DNA of 64,000 bases from Glandiceps talaboti (taxonomy: Eukaryota > Hemichordata > Enteropneusta > Spengelidae), in contig NC_135553.1 of NCBI RefSeq assembly GCF_964340395.1, positions 28,471,949 to 28,535,948 of the forward strand, read 5' to 3'. Shown one piece after another: positions 10,595-21,952 of this stretch. Positions within the stretch are counted from its first letter, which is position 1. The number at the start of each line of letters is the position of its first letter. The notes beneath the pieces were generated by a model that saw only the letters and a list, made by a program, of their open reading frames with translations, did no database searches and had not been told where the DNA came from. The position numbers and the translations under genes are program-made.

Positions 10595-13370
10595 TCTGAA
10601 CAACTTGCATCACAATCGAGCAAGCTTGACAGGATAAATTCATTATTCTGTAATGATTTATAAAGTTGTTGATGACATTCCCTGAAAACAATATTTGCAA
10701 TGCGCCTTACTAATACTATTCCGAAATTGCCGCTGTTTTCAAATCATCGTAGACTTTCACAACATACTGTAACAAATATCCCTCGCCATTCAGCAAATTC
10801 ATGTAATACAGTCCAAAGTACATCTATTATTCCACGAAGTGTTTAAGCAGTAGTACTTGTATTATGTAGCAGTACATCGACAGGTATAAATATTTTGATT
10901 ATACAGTGTTGCAAAGTTTACTGAAAAGAAGATATATTTTTTTCTGACACCCCCACCCCCCACCCCGGCGCTCTGAGCTGCGTGATCGTGAGTGATAAAA
11001 TTTGAGGCTTATTATATTGAGCTTGGTACTTATTATTCAAAACATTGTGTGCCATTATGGTGGAGTCAAATGATGTACTTGGCCTCATATTTATTTTATT
11101 ATGAAGACATACAGTTATTTTCGAAATGCTTGCTGAGTAAAACGGCCGGTTGAAAGTTCGTGTTGCAATAATATGTAATAGTGTTCTGTTTGCAAACCTT
11201 GTCTATATCACGTGACGCGGTGGATGGATGTCTATATCACGCGGTGGATGGACTTGCGCGATCATAGAAACAAGTGTCATTTTACCCCTTTCACATACAG
11301 TTGGCTAAATACGTCAATATTATCGATATTTTATTGTATTCCGATATAAATGTCCTGATACATATCTCGGGAAACAAATGCCTGTGTTGATCATACAACT
11401 TGAGATGTTATGCACTGACCTCGTTTCCTTCAACATCTGTGTGAAACTAGGACATCAAGGGTGAGATGTTATGCACTGACCTCGTTTCCTTCAACATCTG
11501 TATGAAACTAGGTCATCAAGGGTTAAATTCATCTACAAGACTTTCGCTAGCATTGCCAGTCTTGTTTTATCGCGTAATCGTTAAATATTTTCCTGATAAT
11601 TATAAATTAATTTCTTACTTTACTTTGGTCATTTTTATTATTTTTGGCTGATAACTATCCTTCTTGAAAACTATGTACTCACTGTATTTCATTTTCATTT
11701 AATTGGGTTCATTACCCCCGCTCCCGGTCATTAGAGAGAGAGCCTTCAGTATTTACGGGGGGGGGGGCGGGGGGGGGGTCACATTTTACAAACCCGGTTG
11801 TGTTGTGTAACATAAAGATATCTTACATCAATAAACTAAACAATATTCACCAATTGTCATTTTGTATGCAGTTATACATCAATTGTTGAATTCAGTGCAC
11901 AGCTAAAGAAAGACGACGTGTGTCATATTTTGCATTACAATATTTGGGGAGGGTCACATTTTACAAGCCGTAGTTTTGTGACCAAATTGAAGATTCAATT
12001 ATTGTCAATTTGTTTTGGAGCTAGGATCCCGTAAATTGATCAGGGAACACGTACCGGTTACCAGCTTATCGCCTTCAAAAAATATACACTGTAAATATTC
12101 GTCCATGAAATGCCCGAAAAAATATTTGCAATGCCCCTTGCTGTTTTGAAGTCATAGGTGTTTTCAGATAATCATACATTTTAGCAACTTCCTGCAAGAC
12201 AATTTTGAAAACGAAGGTCGTTGATCACGCGGTACATTTGCCGAGATCTCATAGCCGCGAAAGTTTTCAAAATTGTCTAGTTTCGCATTTTCGGCGGCCG
12301 TTTTTGACTGGGGAAAGGGGAAAATCGGGGCGTCGATTTTGCTGCGGGGGATTCCTAAGAAGTGTTGCGGTTAGGAAATGTCAGATTTTCCGTAGGTAGG
12401 TCGATATTTTGGCGAAAATAGGGATTGATACGTGCGATACCGATCCGCATCGCATCTGCTGATCCCTGCACTAGGAATTGTAGCGTTAGGTGCGGGTTAA
12501 ACACTAAAACTTAAAAAGTCACCAAAACAGACGAAAAAAACCTCAAAACCGCAGCAAGACGCTACAATTATTGCAGCTATTGTGGAGTATGTCACTACAT
12601 GTATATTATTCATCGGAAAGTATTTCATTACATATAGCATGGCCTTATACACAACTATAATGACTGACACCCACAGTTGCTATGATACGGGCTTCTCGGG
12701 GAAAACACGTAGTTCAGGTTGTGATCGATGCATGTCAGGAACTTTATGAGTTTGTAGGGCTATTTTAAGAAGTATATTGTGGCACAGACCACACAGGACT
12801 GTCTGTGGTTGCAATGTTAAACAAACTAAATGTCCAATGACATGGTTTATGCGCGTTGAACTTTTCAGGTTGATGGAATTCGAGATTTTAAAGTGCAGTG
12901 TGTTTGAACCTTTTAATATACTTTTCTCTTTATTCCTCTTTCTTGCTTGCAGGTGATCGTCGTATTGGTATCAATTTGAACTTGTAACTCTTGTCACCTA
13001 GTGGTCGTGCTAAATCTAAGGTCAGAGGTTTGGTGGATATATTTATTGTTTGACCTCAAACATTGACCACTAAAGTGTTGTACGACCATGGGGCGTTATT
13101 TTTTTTATGGGCACAGACGTGACAAATTCTTTTTAATAAATCCAACTTTGATGCCGCTTACGGAACAGTTGAAATACCGTATTTAATGTATCATTATCCT
13201 AGCTCCACTGTTACCATATGTCATGTTTCGTTGTTAACTTTGTGCAGACCACGTTCAGTTTTACAACCTAAAGTATCCCTCAGACCAGTAATCGGCCAGA
13301 CAAACATAGAAATTTAGTAAGCACATTACATGCCAATAAACATATTAACTGACGGAAGGGAAATTCATTT
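10595..13370. other. Non-coding stretch
   Basis: Contains a 61-bp tandem duplication at 11401-11523 (TGAGATGTTATGCACTGACC twice), a G-rich run at about 11757-11779 that could form a G-quadruplex, and short repeated phrases near 10700, 12125 and 59450 (AGCAATG-CCTTGCTGTTTT type). A good polypyrimidine tract plus CAG at 12939-12953 could be a splice acceptor, but no exon can be defended. Confidence 0.5.
11401..11523. repeat. Tandem duplication, 61 bp x 2
   Basis: TGAGATGTTATGCACTGACC begins at 11401 and again at 11462. The two copies differ at a few positions. Confidence 0.9.
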
Positions 13371-13374
13371 TTTT

Positions 13375-13418
13375 AGCACAACTGAACTGAGGTTCAGTAG
13401 TGCTACAAGCATAGTGAA

Positions 13419-13491
<73 letters not shown>

Positions 13492-14830
13492 TGTAAACCG
13501 TAAACGACTTAATGTGAAAACCGCCAGTCCGATTGCCTTGGGATATTACTTAGGGTAGACGGGGAAGTCTTCAAATGAAAATGGTCGCTTCAGAGATGTG
13601 GGTTTTGGGTAAAAAAATACGATTTTTGGTAAAAAAAAACTTAAACCCCAAAACTACTGAGCAGACTAGTCTGAAATTTGATGGGAATGTTTGTTGGGGT
13701 GTTTAGTTTAAGAATTGTTCATGACACGATGACCCCATCAACGATATGCAAATGTGTCTTTTTAGTCAAAAGTCTATAATTCCAAAATTACTGAGCAGAT
13801 GCGGCTGAGATGCGGCTGGAACGTTCTAAGGAGTGTTCAGATTAAGAGGTATTCTTGATATGATGATTTCATCAGTGATATGCAAATTAAGGCTAAAAAT
13901 GTGTCTTTTTGGTCAAAAATCTGTAATTCCAAAACTACAGAGCAGATTTGACTGAAACTTTGTGGGAGGGTTCTTAGAGGAGTATAGTTTAAGAATTGTT
14001 CATGACGTGATGATTCCATCAGTGATATGCAAATTAGGGCTAAAATGTGTCTATTTGGTCAAAATTCTATAATTCCAAATTACTGAGCAGATGGGGGCTG
14101 AGATTTGGTGGGAACGTTCTAAGGGGTGTTTAGATTAAGATGTATTCTTGATATGATGATCTCATCAGTGATACGCATATTAGGGCTAAAAATGTGCCTT
14201 CTCGGTCAAAAATCCGTAATTCCAAAACTACAGAGCAGATTTGACAGAAATTTGGTGGGAGTATTCTTAGGGGTGTTTAGTTTAAGACTTGTCCATTACG
14301 TGATGAGCGCTAGCCCATTAGTGATATGCAAATTAGGGCTAACATTCAAAGTTACTGAGCAGATTGGGATGACATTTAATAGGGATGCCTATAGGGTGGT
14401 CCCAATATGATCATCCCATCAGCACTATGCAAATTAGGTCTTAAAATCTAAATTTTGGTCAAAAACTTTTGTGAATGGGGCTGAAACTTGGTAGGGATGT
14501 TTCTGGAAGTGTTATCTGCAGTTTTTGTTCAAAACATTTCTACACAACTGGCCCCAGCAAGCATGGCCATGCCCTTATCAACAGTAAAGTGATAATACAT
14601 ATTACAAGGATAACAACAGAGTCATGTAGGTAAGTGAATAACGATTCAACAAATGTATGTTAACATGCCTAGCATTACGACCACGCCCATAGCAACATCC
14701 AAATGATGGTTTATATTGCAAAATGTAAACTGAGAAGGGTAGGCAAGTAGTTAAAGATTCCAAAAATGTATGCAAATATGCCTAGCAACAAGACCACGCC
14801 CACAGCAACAGCCAAATGCAATGTGCTACA
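13375..14830 (+). repeat. Interspersed repeat family R4 with hairpin head and tandem body
   Basis: The head is a hairpin at 13375-13404 (AGCACAACTGAAC pairing with GTTCAGTAGTGCT), followed by a GT run at about 13421-13496. Then come about six degenerate units of about 150 bp (13620-14480) sharing CTGAGCAGAT, GTGTTTAG, TGATGA and ATATGCAAATTAGG. The end (about 14600-14820) repeats CCTAGCA-C-A-GACCACGCCC-AGCAACA at about 110-bp spacing. The same head, body and tail recur at 60815-61945, so this is one family. Confidence 0.75.
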
Positions 14831-16130
14831 ACGCCATATGTTTTCTTATTCACATCTTTAGTGACATTATTATGTCCGATAATACTGATTCTTTTTTATC
14901 AAATTTTACTCGCCTTATTTCATCCTATTTTTTGTTTCCGTCACCTGGTAATTAGTGGAAAGGGTATTATGACTACAGTCATCACCTGCAGTTGCCATGG
15001 TGTATACGTATATTTGTATATTCACTAATCCACAATCACTGTGCATTGAAGAACAGGTTGTCACATGTCCATGATTACACAATATAATACTTCTTATATT
15101 TATGCATATTTTGTTTTAGGATTTCGATGAATCTGACATTGATTGCTGGTTTGATATCAAAGTCTAGATATTTCTTGAGAATAATGTGCAGTTGGGAGAG
15201 TCTTGGTGGTGTCAATTGTACATATGGACATTTCACAGCGATACGAAACAACGAGGGCGCTGTTGCTAATATATCTCATACGTACGGGGCGAGTTCAGAA
15301 TCAAAGCCGTTAGATAGCCATGTCCAATGTGAGAAATTAAGGGAAATGAATGTTGGTCAAAAGGACCGACAGGTGTCAAAGGTTGTCGGTCTTTATGGAA
15401 GTGTTGGTCCTTACTTGATGCAGACAAACGTGTTGTTTAGACCTTTTGGTGTATCAATGTAAATATTGCCTTGGTATTGGGTTATTATATACCTTAGGGT
15501 AAGGATACGACCAGCACGACGCGAGCAGAGTGCTAACGTAGCCTTGCACCTGAGGCATATGACCCAATATCAAAGCTATAATATTATTTATTATATGTCT
15601 CCATAGATGTTATTTTCACGCAAGATTTTTCACGTCAGAAACTTGAAAAAAAATTAAATTTTCAGCTTGCTCCAGAACTTTACTTAATCTTAATTTGACG
15701 TTCGGTCAAAATGTACCTGATCGGTAGATTTATACCATACTGGCTCTTATAGTAGTGGTCGAGATAATCATAAACAAATTAAACACAAGAGACTTAATGT
15801 AGCTCTTCCTTTATGATAGTTATGTTTTCAAAACAGAGAAGTAATTCGATCTCGTTTTTTACGCCACAACACCTGCTCAGACCACTAACACGTGATATGT
15901 TCGAAGAATGCTCTTTTCGAAAGTTATGTTGGTGAACCCAATATGTAGGGATTTTGATAATCTAGATTTAATCATTTTTTGTGGCAATATATTACTCTAT
16001 AATAATGGATATACAAGGAATTTGATATGTGTCTACTTCTATATAATTCACACCTATGGGGATTTAGGCACCAAATAAGACTGCTATTAAGACTTTATCT
16101 GTGATAGGTCTCGTGTTATTGCTTTTTTCT
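14831..16130. other. Non-coding stretch with one candidate terminal exon
   Basis: A splice-acceptor-like tract ending TTTTAG at 15119 is followed by a 15-codon acidic open segment ending in TAG at 15167. An overlapping 111-codon ATG frame (15127-15462) has no recognisable domain. Nothing else was identified. Confidence 0.3.
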
Positions 16131-16131
16131 T

Positions 16132-16870
16132 CCGTAAGGAAGAGATGTATTTAGTGGGTGAAAGTGTGTGTAATTAGGTTATATCTCAAGAATGCATTCT
16201 TCAAATTATACCTTGGTACATACATTTGCGATACCAAAGCGCACCTGTCCTGAAAATATTACTAATGTAGCTTTAGTTTTAATAAGTTATTGGCATATTT
16301 TCGGTAGGCCACAAAAAAGAAAAAAATAGTCTCTGGTCAGGAAATGTTGTCTAAAGTGGTGCGACGATGCGATTATTTCTTTTACATTGTCAACAAATGT
16401 TAATCAATCTACTTATCATTGCAGTTACTGTTCTTTTTATTTAGTACTTTACAGCAAGTGTGTATGTGGGGCAGATGTCATAGGCTAGTTCATGATTAGT
16501 TTTGCAGTTGTCTTCACTGGTGGCAATTAATGTAGGGAGAGTTACTTTTGTGTTTTCCCTTTCATCTGCAGACTGAATTGGCTTACGGAAGAAAAAAATA
16601 ACGTGGGAAGGGGACCGGGGAAGGGGAGTACTTAAGTGATGGGCGCTGACCAGAAACAATTTGTTTGGCCTTAAATGTAAAGCTTCACATTACATGTTGT
16701 GGTTGGCCAGGAGATCACTAACAGCAATGGGCAAATAGCAATCAATGAGAACAAATACCTTATTGCATATGTTCTGTTGTATTCCAACAATTGTCTGTAG
16801 GAACGACAATCTCAAAACTTTGCAATTGCCCTTACGGAAGGCATTCAGTTTAAATCTGGTGTGTTTATAC
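16132..16870 (+). repeat. Dispersed repeat R1, near full-length copy
   Basis: Runs from CTTCCGTAAGGAAG at the left to CCTTACGGAAGGCATTCAG and a TTTAAATCTGGT end at the right. The ends are inverted copies of CTTCCGTAAGG. Internal landmarks shared with 31.2-32.56 kb are TATATCTCAAGAATGCAT, GCGATACCAAAGCGCACCTG, TCTGGTCAGGAAATG, GTGTGTATGTGGGGCAGATG and TGTTGTATTCCAACAATTG. Pieces occur at 7.3, 8.4, 25.9, 42.5-43.2 and 44.2-45.1 kb. No transposase was identified, so it is probably non-autonomous. Confidence 0.75.
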
Positions 16871-16899
16871 GACCATAAGATGTTATATTACATACAATT

Positions 16900-17829
16900 T
16901 GACGAGAGGTTACGGCTGCCATTTACGTTGATTAGTAATACACCACAAAGAGAATTTTACCAACAACACGACATGCCGATTAATTAACCCAGCCAAAAGT
17001 GAAATGGGACTGGTCTGTAACAGGATACTTGACCGTATTAATTAGAGTACCATACGTTCTACAGGCATGAATCAATAGGAAAACTCGGCAGTAATCAACT
17101 GGTTCAAATCACACCTTTATAATGTTCGATATCGTCAATTTCTACCCGTCCATCACCGCAAACCTACAGAAGAAAGCATTGATATTCGCAAAACAACACA
17201 CTAACATATTGGCTCAAGATGTTGAAATAAATCACGCACTGCAGAAAATCCTTGCTGTTCGATAAAGGAATACCTTGGACTTCTTTAAGAATGACAACAG
17301 AGACCAATTGACGTCACAATAGGAAGTTACGACGGTGCTGAGATATGTGAGCTAGTAGGTACGTACATCCTCAATTCTATCACAGAAAAATACCAGAAGA
17401 GCACTATTGGACTATATAGAGACGACGATTTAGCTCTCTTCAAAAACATCAATGGGAATCAAGCAGAACGTATAAAGAAAAGATATAACCGAAGTCTTCA
17501 GTGCACTCGGATTGAAAATAACCATACAACAAGAGTGTTAAATCTAACCGGCAAAATATTTCTCCGTCTTATTGAGGCATTTCCCCCAAAACACCAAACC
17601 ACATAAGATCTTCAACTGAAATCTGAAGTTTAGTTACAGTTGCATGCCTAACATGTTGAGTATTGTGAAAACACACGAGTCAGTCAGAACAGACCATACA
17701 CAGAAAGACAATAAATCCTGCAGCTGTAGAGATCGCAAACAGTGTCCACTCAACGGCAACTGCCTATCAACCAACGTAATATACAGGGCACAAGTCACAC
17801 CAGATACACTTTTTGTCATAAAACCTTAG
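16900..17829 (+). pseudogene. Penelope-like element reverse transcriptase, decayed
   Basis: Across shifting plus-strand frames the sequence reads as the PLE reverse transcriptase: [12 protein letters not shown] at 16974-17009, NRILDRIN followed by an in-frame TAG, FDIVNFYPSIT at 17122-17154, then [20 protein letters not shown] and the catalytic [12 protein letters not shown] with YRDD at 17415-17426. After the RT come KFSYSCMPNM (about 17628-17656) and the cysteine-rich linker CSCRDRKQCPLNGNC followed by NVIYRAQVT (17718-17805), both typical of PLEs just before the GIY-YIG nuclease. Several stops and frameshifts make it non-functional. The reading ends where the inverted-repeat element at 17815 begins, which is probably an insertion. 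PLE RTs prime reverse transcription from target DNA in the nucleus. Confidence 0.88.
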
Positions 17830-18092
17830 CATTTGGTTGTGTGAGACACACACAATTCTTGTTTGAGACACACTGAATCCTGGTCATAAGAGCTTAGCAT
17901 TTGACGTTTTATGCTACAATTTACTCTAAAACAGAACACATCAAAAGATGCGTTAGTCGGAGGTGACTTCTTCAAAGCATCTTGCTTTACACACTGTTAC
18001 AATTTCGTGTGGTGTCCAAGACACACTAACTTCTGGTCTGTCGAACAGAGTAAATTGTTGACATCAAGTCCCAAATGCTAAGCATTTATGAC
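17815..18092. mobile_element. Inverted-repeat element (MITE-like) interrupting the PLE
   Basis: The left end GTCATAAAACCTTAGCATTT (17815-) and the reverse complement of the right end (18071-18092) match over 22 bp with two mismatches. A third partial copy of the motif (GGTCATAAGAGCTTAGC) lies at about 17882. The interior also folds: CAATTTACTCT (about 17929) pairs with AGAGTAAATTG (about 18048), and GTGT-GAGACACAC motifs sit near both ends. It starts where the PLE reading frame breaks. No clear target duplication was found. Confidence 0.6.
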
Positions 18093-18790
<698 letters not shown>

Positions 18791-18861
18791 CTTCCCCGAC
18801 GAAGGGCCGGGAAGAAAGGTCACATAATCCAGGACCGTGTGCAGTGTATGGATTAGGTGAC

Positions 18862-18949
18862 GTTGAAGGTATAGCTCTGGATTTATACGCTACGGGGTTT
18901 CGACACGTCAAAACCCCGTAGTGTAGAAATCCAGAGCTAGTTGAAGGTA
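18862..18949. repeat. Near-perfect hairpin flanked by 10-bp direct repeats
   Basis: The left arm 18872-18900 (TAGCTCTGGATTT...) and right arm 18911-18939 are complementary at 27 of 29 positions around a 10-nt loop (18901-18910). The direct repeat GTTGAAGGTA occupies 18862-18871 and 18940-18949, immediately outside the arms. This looks like a 68-bp foldback insertion with a 10-bp target duplication. No known family is assigned. Confidence 0.75.
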
Positions 18950-19089
18950 AAACCTCCCGGATTTCGGAAAAAAGGGCGTTTTTGAAGTGATTTTCTCCCA
19001 GATTCAGTATACAAAAAGGGGGGTTCTTTTTCATTGAAATATTAACTGGAAAAGGGATACATATGAAATTTCGCTAACAAGCCGGGGTA

Positions 19090-19655
19090 CCCACCCATCC
19101 ATGATCGAGCGACTGCCACTTCTCAGGAAAATCTTCAATCGTAACACAATTAAAATTAGTTACAGTTGTGTAACTAATACTAAACGTCTCATCGACAACC
19201 ACAATAAAACAACTATCTACCCAGAACGGCTGTAAAAACGAGAATACTAAATTATGTAACTGTCGCGTGAAGGACACATGTCCCCTGGACGTGGTATACC
19301 AGGCAACAGTTCAGCGCGAAGACACCAATATCCGCGAAACGTATGTCGGACTTACTGAAAACGAGTTCAAGACACGGTACAGGAACCACACAGCTTCATT
19401 CCGCAACAATTTGTCAAGAAACTCAACAGAACTAAGTAAGTATGTATGGTTTCTTAAGGATAAAGAAATTGATTACGACATTACGTGGAAAAATATCGAG
19501 ATCGAAAATACAACAGCTCCAGTCAGAGATGTAATCTCTGCATAAGTGAAAAGTACATTATAATTTGTCAACCTCATCGCTGCACTCTAAATAAACGGAA
19601 TGAACTTGTGTCGTCGTGTAGACATAGACATAAATCATTATTGCAGAACAATTAA
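19090..19655 (+). pseudogene. Penelope-like element GIY-YIG endonuclease end
   Basis: Reads [17 protein letters not shown] (about 19130-19178), then CNCRVKDTCPLDVVYQATV and the GIY-YIG domain: ETYVGLTENEFKTRYRNH with the conserved Arg and His, and STELSKYVWFLKD with the conserved Glu. After a frameshift near 19525 it continues CNLCISEK, LNKRNEL, SSCRHRHK and stops at TAA 19653-19655, a usual PLE C-terminus. An in-frame TAA near 19233 and the frameshift disable it. It overlaps the same linker region as the fragment ending at 17829, so the two pieces are from different PLE copies. The GIY-YIG domain nicks target DNA for reverse-transcriptase priming. Confidence 0.88.
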
Positions 19656-19741
19656 CTATGCTAATACGCTATGTTACTAGGTAGATATTCCCTGTTAGGA
19701 ACATTAGAATAATAGAATTTAACGGTAAGGAAACGCAGATA

Positions 19742-19810
19742 CTATATTCCATTCTACCCCTGATGAGTGAGGAATACGCACCTCACGAAACAGTTCTGTA
19801 GGGTCAATAG
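19742..19810 (+). ncRNA. Hammerhead ribozyme (type I) of a Penelope-like element
   Basis: All core elements are present in order. Stem I is ACCC (19756-19759) with GGGT (19801-19804), extended by CTAT (19742-19745) with ATAG (19807-19810) across an internal loop. The CTGATGA box is 19760-19766. Stem II is GTGAGG (19767-19772) with CCTCAC (19781-19786) and an 8-nt loop. GAAA is 19787-19790. Stem III is ACAG (19790-19793) with CTGT (19796-19799) and a 2-nt loop. Cleavage is predicted after A19800 (a GUA site). Hammerheads with short stem III are known in the terminal repeats of PLEs. This one lies 87 nt after the PLE stop codon, as expected. Sequence and pairing suggest it is still catalytically competent, although the upstream PLE is broken. 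Confidence 0.88.
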
Positions 19811-19902
19811 CATGTACTTTTGTTCAAATTTTCAAAACCTATATATAATTCGCTCTACTAACCGTATTGAGCACTTTTATGTGGTTTTATCAACACCCAG
19901 TC

Positions 19903-19914
<12 letters not shown>

Positions 19915-19985
<71 letters not shown>
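19915..19985. repeat. (AT)n microsatellite
   Basis: Pure AT run directly abutting the TIR element that follows. A short ACACCCAGTCAAT motif just before it resembles that element's end. Confidence 0.95.
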
Positions 19986-20518
<533 letters not shown>

Positions 20519-20644
20519 AAAGGTCACGTGATTGCGTTCAACCCGACAGGTACAGGGTCAGTTACGCTCTCTAGAAACTTTGACTTTACTCGTCGTTCAA
20601 GTTTGCAATTTTTCCCAAAGACACTGGTACTGGTTTATATAACA

Positions 20645-21877
20645 ATGGGGTTGTGCCTGGAGTCATGGCGGTGTCGGATAGGTGGTTTTGTTCAACCAAA
20701 AAATTGGAGAAACATCAAGGTAGAATCCTACAGTCCGTTGTCAACATGGACTCCTGTGAATGACGTATTGTACCGGTTTATGTTATGTACACTAGTTTGG
20801 CTATATGTCAGTGGAGGATCGAATTTTTTGCTGAGTAGCATTGATGGTATCCAACTGTGGTTGGAAGAAACAGGTCAGATAAGCGTTTCTGAAAATAATG
20901 AGGATTACAACCGAGGTTTTTTCTGTGAAAATTTGATGTTCAACGCTACCTTCAGAGGCGACTGCCAGATGTTGTTGTGGAATTCTTTAGCTTGGACAAC
21001 TATGCCAAACACACTGGATAACGAAAATTTGAATACCAGTGTCAAACCTCTGGTTTCACGGTTGCTACAATTATCTGGGGACATCGAACTAAACCCTGGC
21101 CCAGAAAAGGATATTATCAAAGCCATGGAAAATATGAAAACTGACATAGTAAGAGAGATGAAGAAATCCTGCGCAGATATTCGTAATGAATTGTTAGAAC
21201 GTTTGACCAAGTCGGAGAAGAATCTAATGGATACTTGTGCTAAATTAAGCGGTCAATTTACTTCTATCTCTGACAGTGTAGATAAACTGAGAAGTGAAGT
21301 TGAAGAACTGAAGGAAGATCGCCACGTTCATCATCTAGACATGGCAGCAGTCAACTCAAAACTTGATGATGTCATTGAAAGGCTAGAACAAGTAGAAGGG
21401 GAAGCAGATAGACTGGAATCATTTTCACGAAGAGATAATGTTCTACTTTATGGCATTACTGAATCCAGTGGTGAATCATTTGATATGTGTAGAGACAAGG
21501 TACTCAGAATACTAAACGAGAATGTTACCGATAAGCAGTGGGAAAAAAGAGATATTGTGAGAGCTCATCGCGTTGGAGTGAGACGAGGAGATAAGCCACG
21601 TCCAATGATAGTAAAATTTCATCACTGGGACGACAAATTAATGGCTTTGTCAGCGCGTGATGACCTACGCAGTGTTAATATCGGTGTAGGGAATGACTTA
21701 ACTAAGCGACAACGCAGGATTATAGCATCACACAGACACCAGGGCAAAACTGCATACTTCAAAAATGGTAAACTTGTCGTTTCAGAAGAATCTATGAGAA
21801 ACACCTTCGATCATAATAGTTCTATCCCTCCGGTACTAGAAAACCCAGTGCAAGGCTCGGCGACAGAAAAAGTGTAG
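20645..21877 (+). CDS. LINE ORF1: 2A leader, coiled coil and L1-ORF1p-like RNA-binding protein
   Basis: Start chosen at the first ATG in frame; the frame is open from 20528 but begins there with GTG. 410 aa. Residues 1-152 form a leader with a hydrophobic segment around LYRFMLCTLVWLYVS (about 43-57), ending in the 2A motif GDIELNPG/P at 145-153. The expected outcome is ribosome skipping between Gly152 and Pro153, releasing the leader from a 258-aa downstream protein. That protein has a charged heptad-like region (about 155-258, likely coiled coil), then SRRDNVLLYGI and IVRAHRVG...RPMIVKF with LTKRQRR. These resemble the RRM and C-terminal domain of L1 ORF1p, an RNA chaperone that coats the element RNA. 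It ends in TAG (21875-21877) in the same frame as ORF2. No inactivating change is visible. Confidence 0.85.
   Translation: MGLCLESWRCRIGGFVQPKNWRNIKVESYSPLSTWTPVNDVLYRFMLCTLVWLYVSGGSNFLLSSIDGIQLWLEETGQISVSENNEDYNRGFFCENLMFNATFRGDCQMLLWNSLAWTTMPNTLDNENLNTSVKPLVSRLLQLSGDIELNPGPEKDIIKAMENMKTDIVREMKKSCADIRNELLERLTKSEKNLMDTCAKLSGQFTSISDSVDKLRSEVEELKEDRHVHHLDMAAVNSKLDDVIERLEQVEGEADRLESFSRRDNVLLYGITESSGESFDMCRDKVLRILNENVTDKQWEKRDIVRAHRVGVRRGDKPRPMIVKFHHWDDKLMALSARDDLRSVNIGVGNDLTKRQRRIIASHRHQGKTAYFKNGKLVVSEESMRNTFDHNSSIPPVLENPVQGSATEKV
21077..21103 (+). other. 2A ribosome-skipping motif
   Basis: Encodes GDIELNPGP, an exact fit to the 2A core D(V/I)ExNPGP, preceded by the LLQLS context common in 2A peptides. 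The peptide bond would not form between Gly (21098-21100) and Pro (21101-21103). 2A activity depends on this core plus upstream context, so it is predicted but not shown. Confidence 0.9.
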
Positions 21878-21952
21878 AACACAAGACGTGGGCCTCGTAC
21901 TCGACAGCAAAGAAGAGTAAATGAAGAAGAACACGTTCTTAATTCTGTCTAG
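21875..21952 (+). promoter_or_regulatory. Double UAG junction between ORF1 and ORF2, possible readthrough
   Basis: ORF1 ends in TAG at 21875-21877. The frame then runs 24 sense codons, rich in Arg and Glu (NTRRGPRTRQQRRVNEEEH), to a second TAG at 21950-21952, and continues directly into ORF2. The second stop is followed by CAA TTT, close to but not exactly the CAR-YYA context that promotes UAG readthrough in tobamoviruses. A self-complementary stretch (TTGGCCGCGGTCCAA) starts three nt later. Non-AUG initiation and termination-reinitiation are alternatives, and degenerate stops in an originally fused ORF cannot be excluded. Confidence 0.5.

Noticed and set aside
12939-12990. Possible terminal exon after a strong polypyrimidine tract
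   Set aside because: Only about 11 codons before a stop in the best frame and no supporting neighbour exon.
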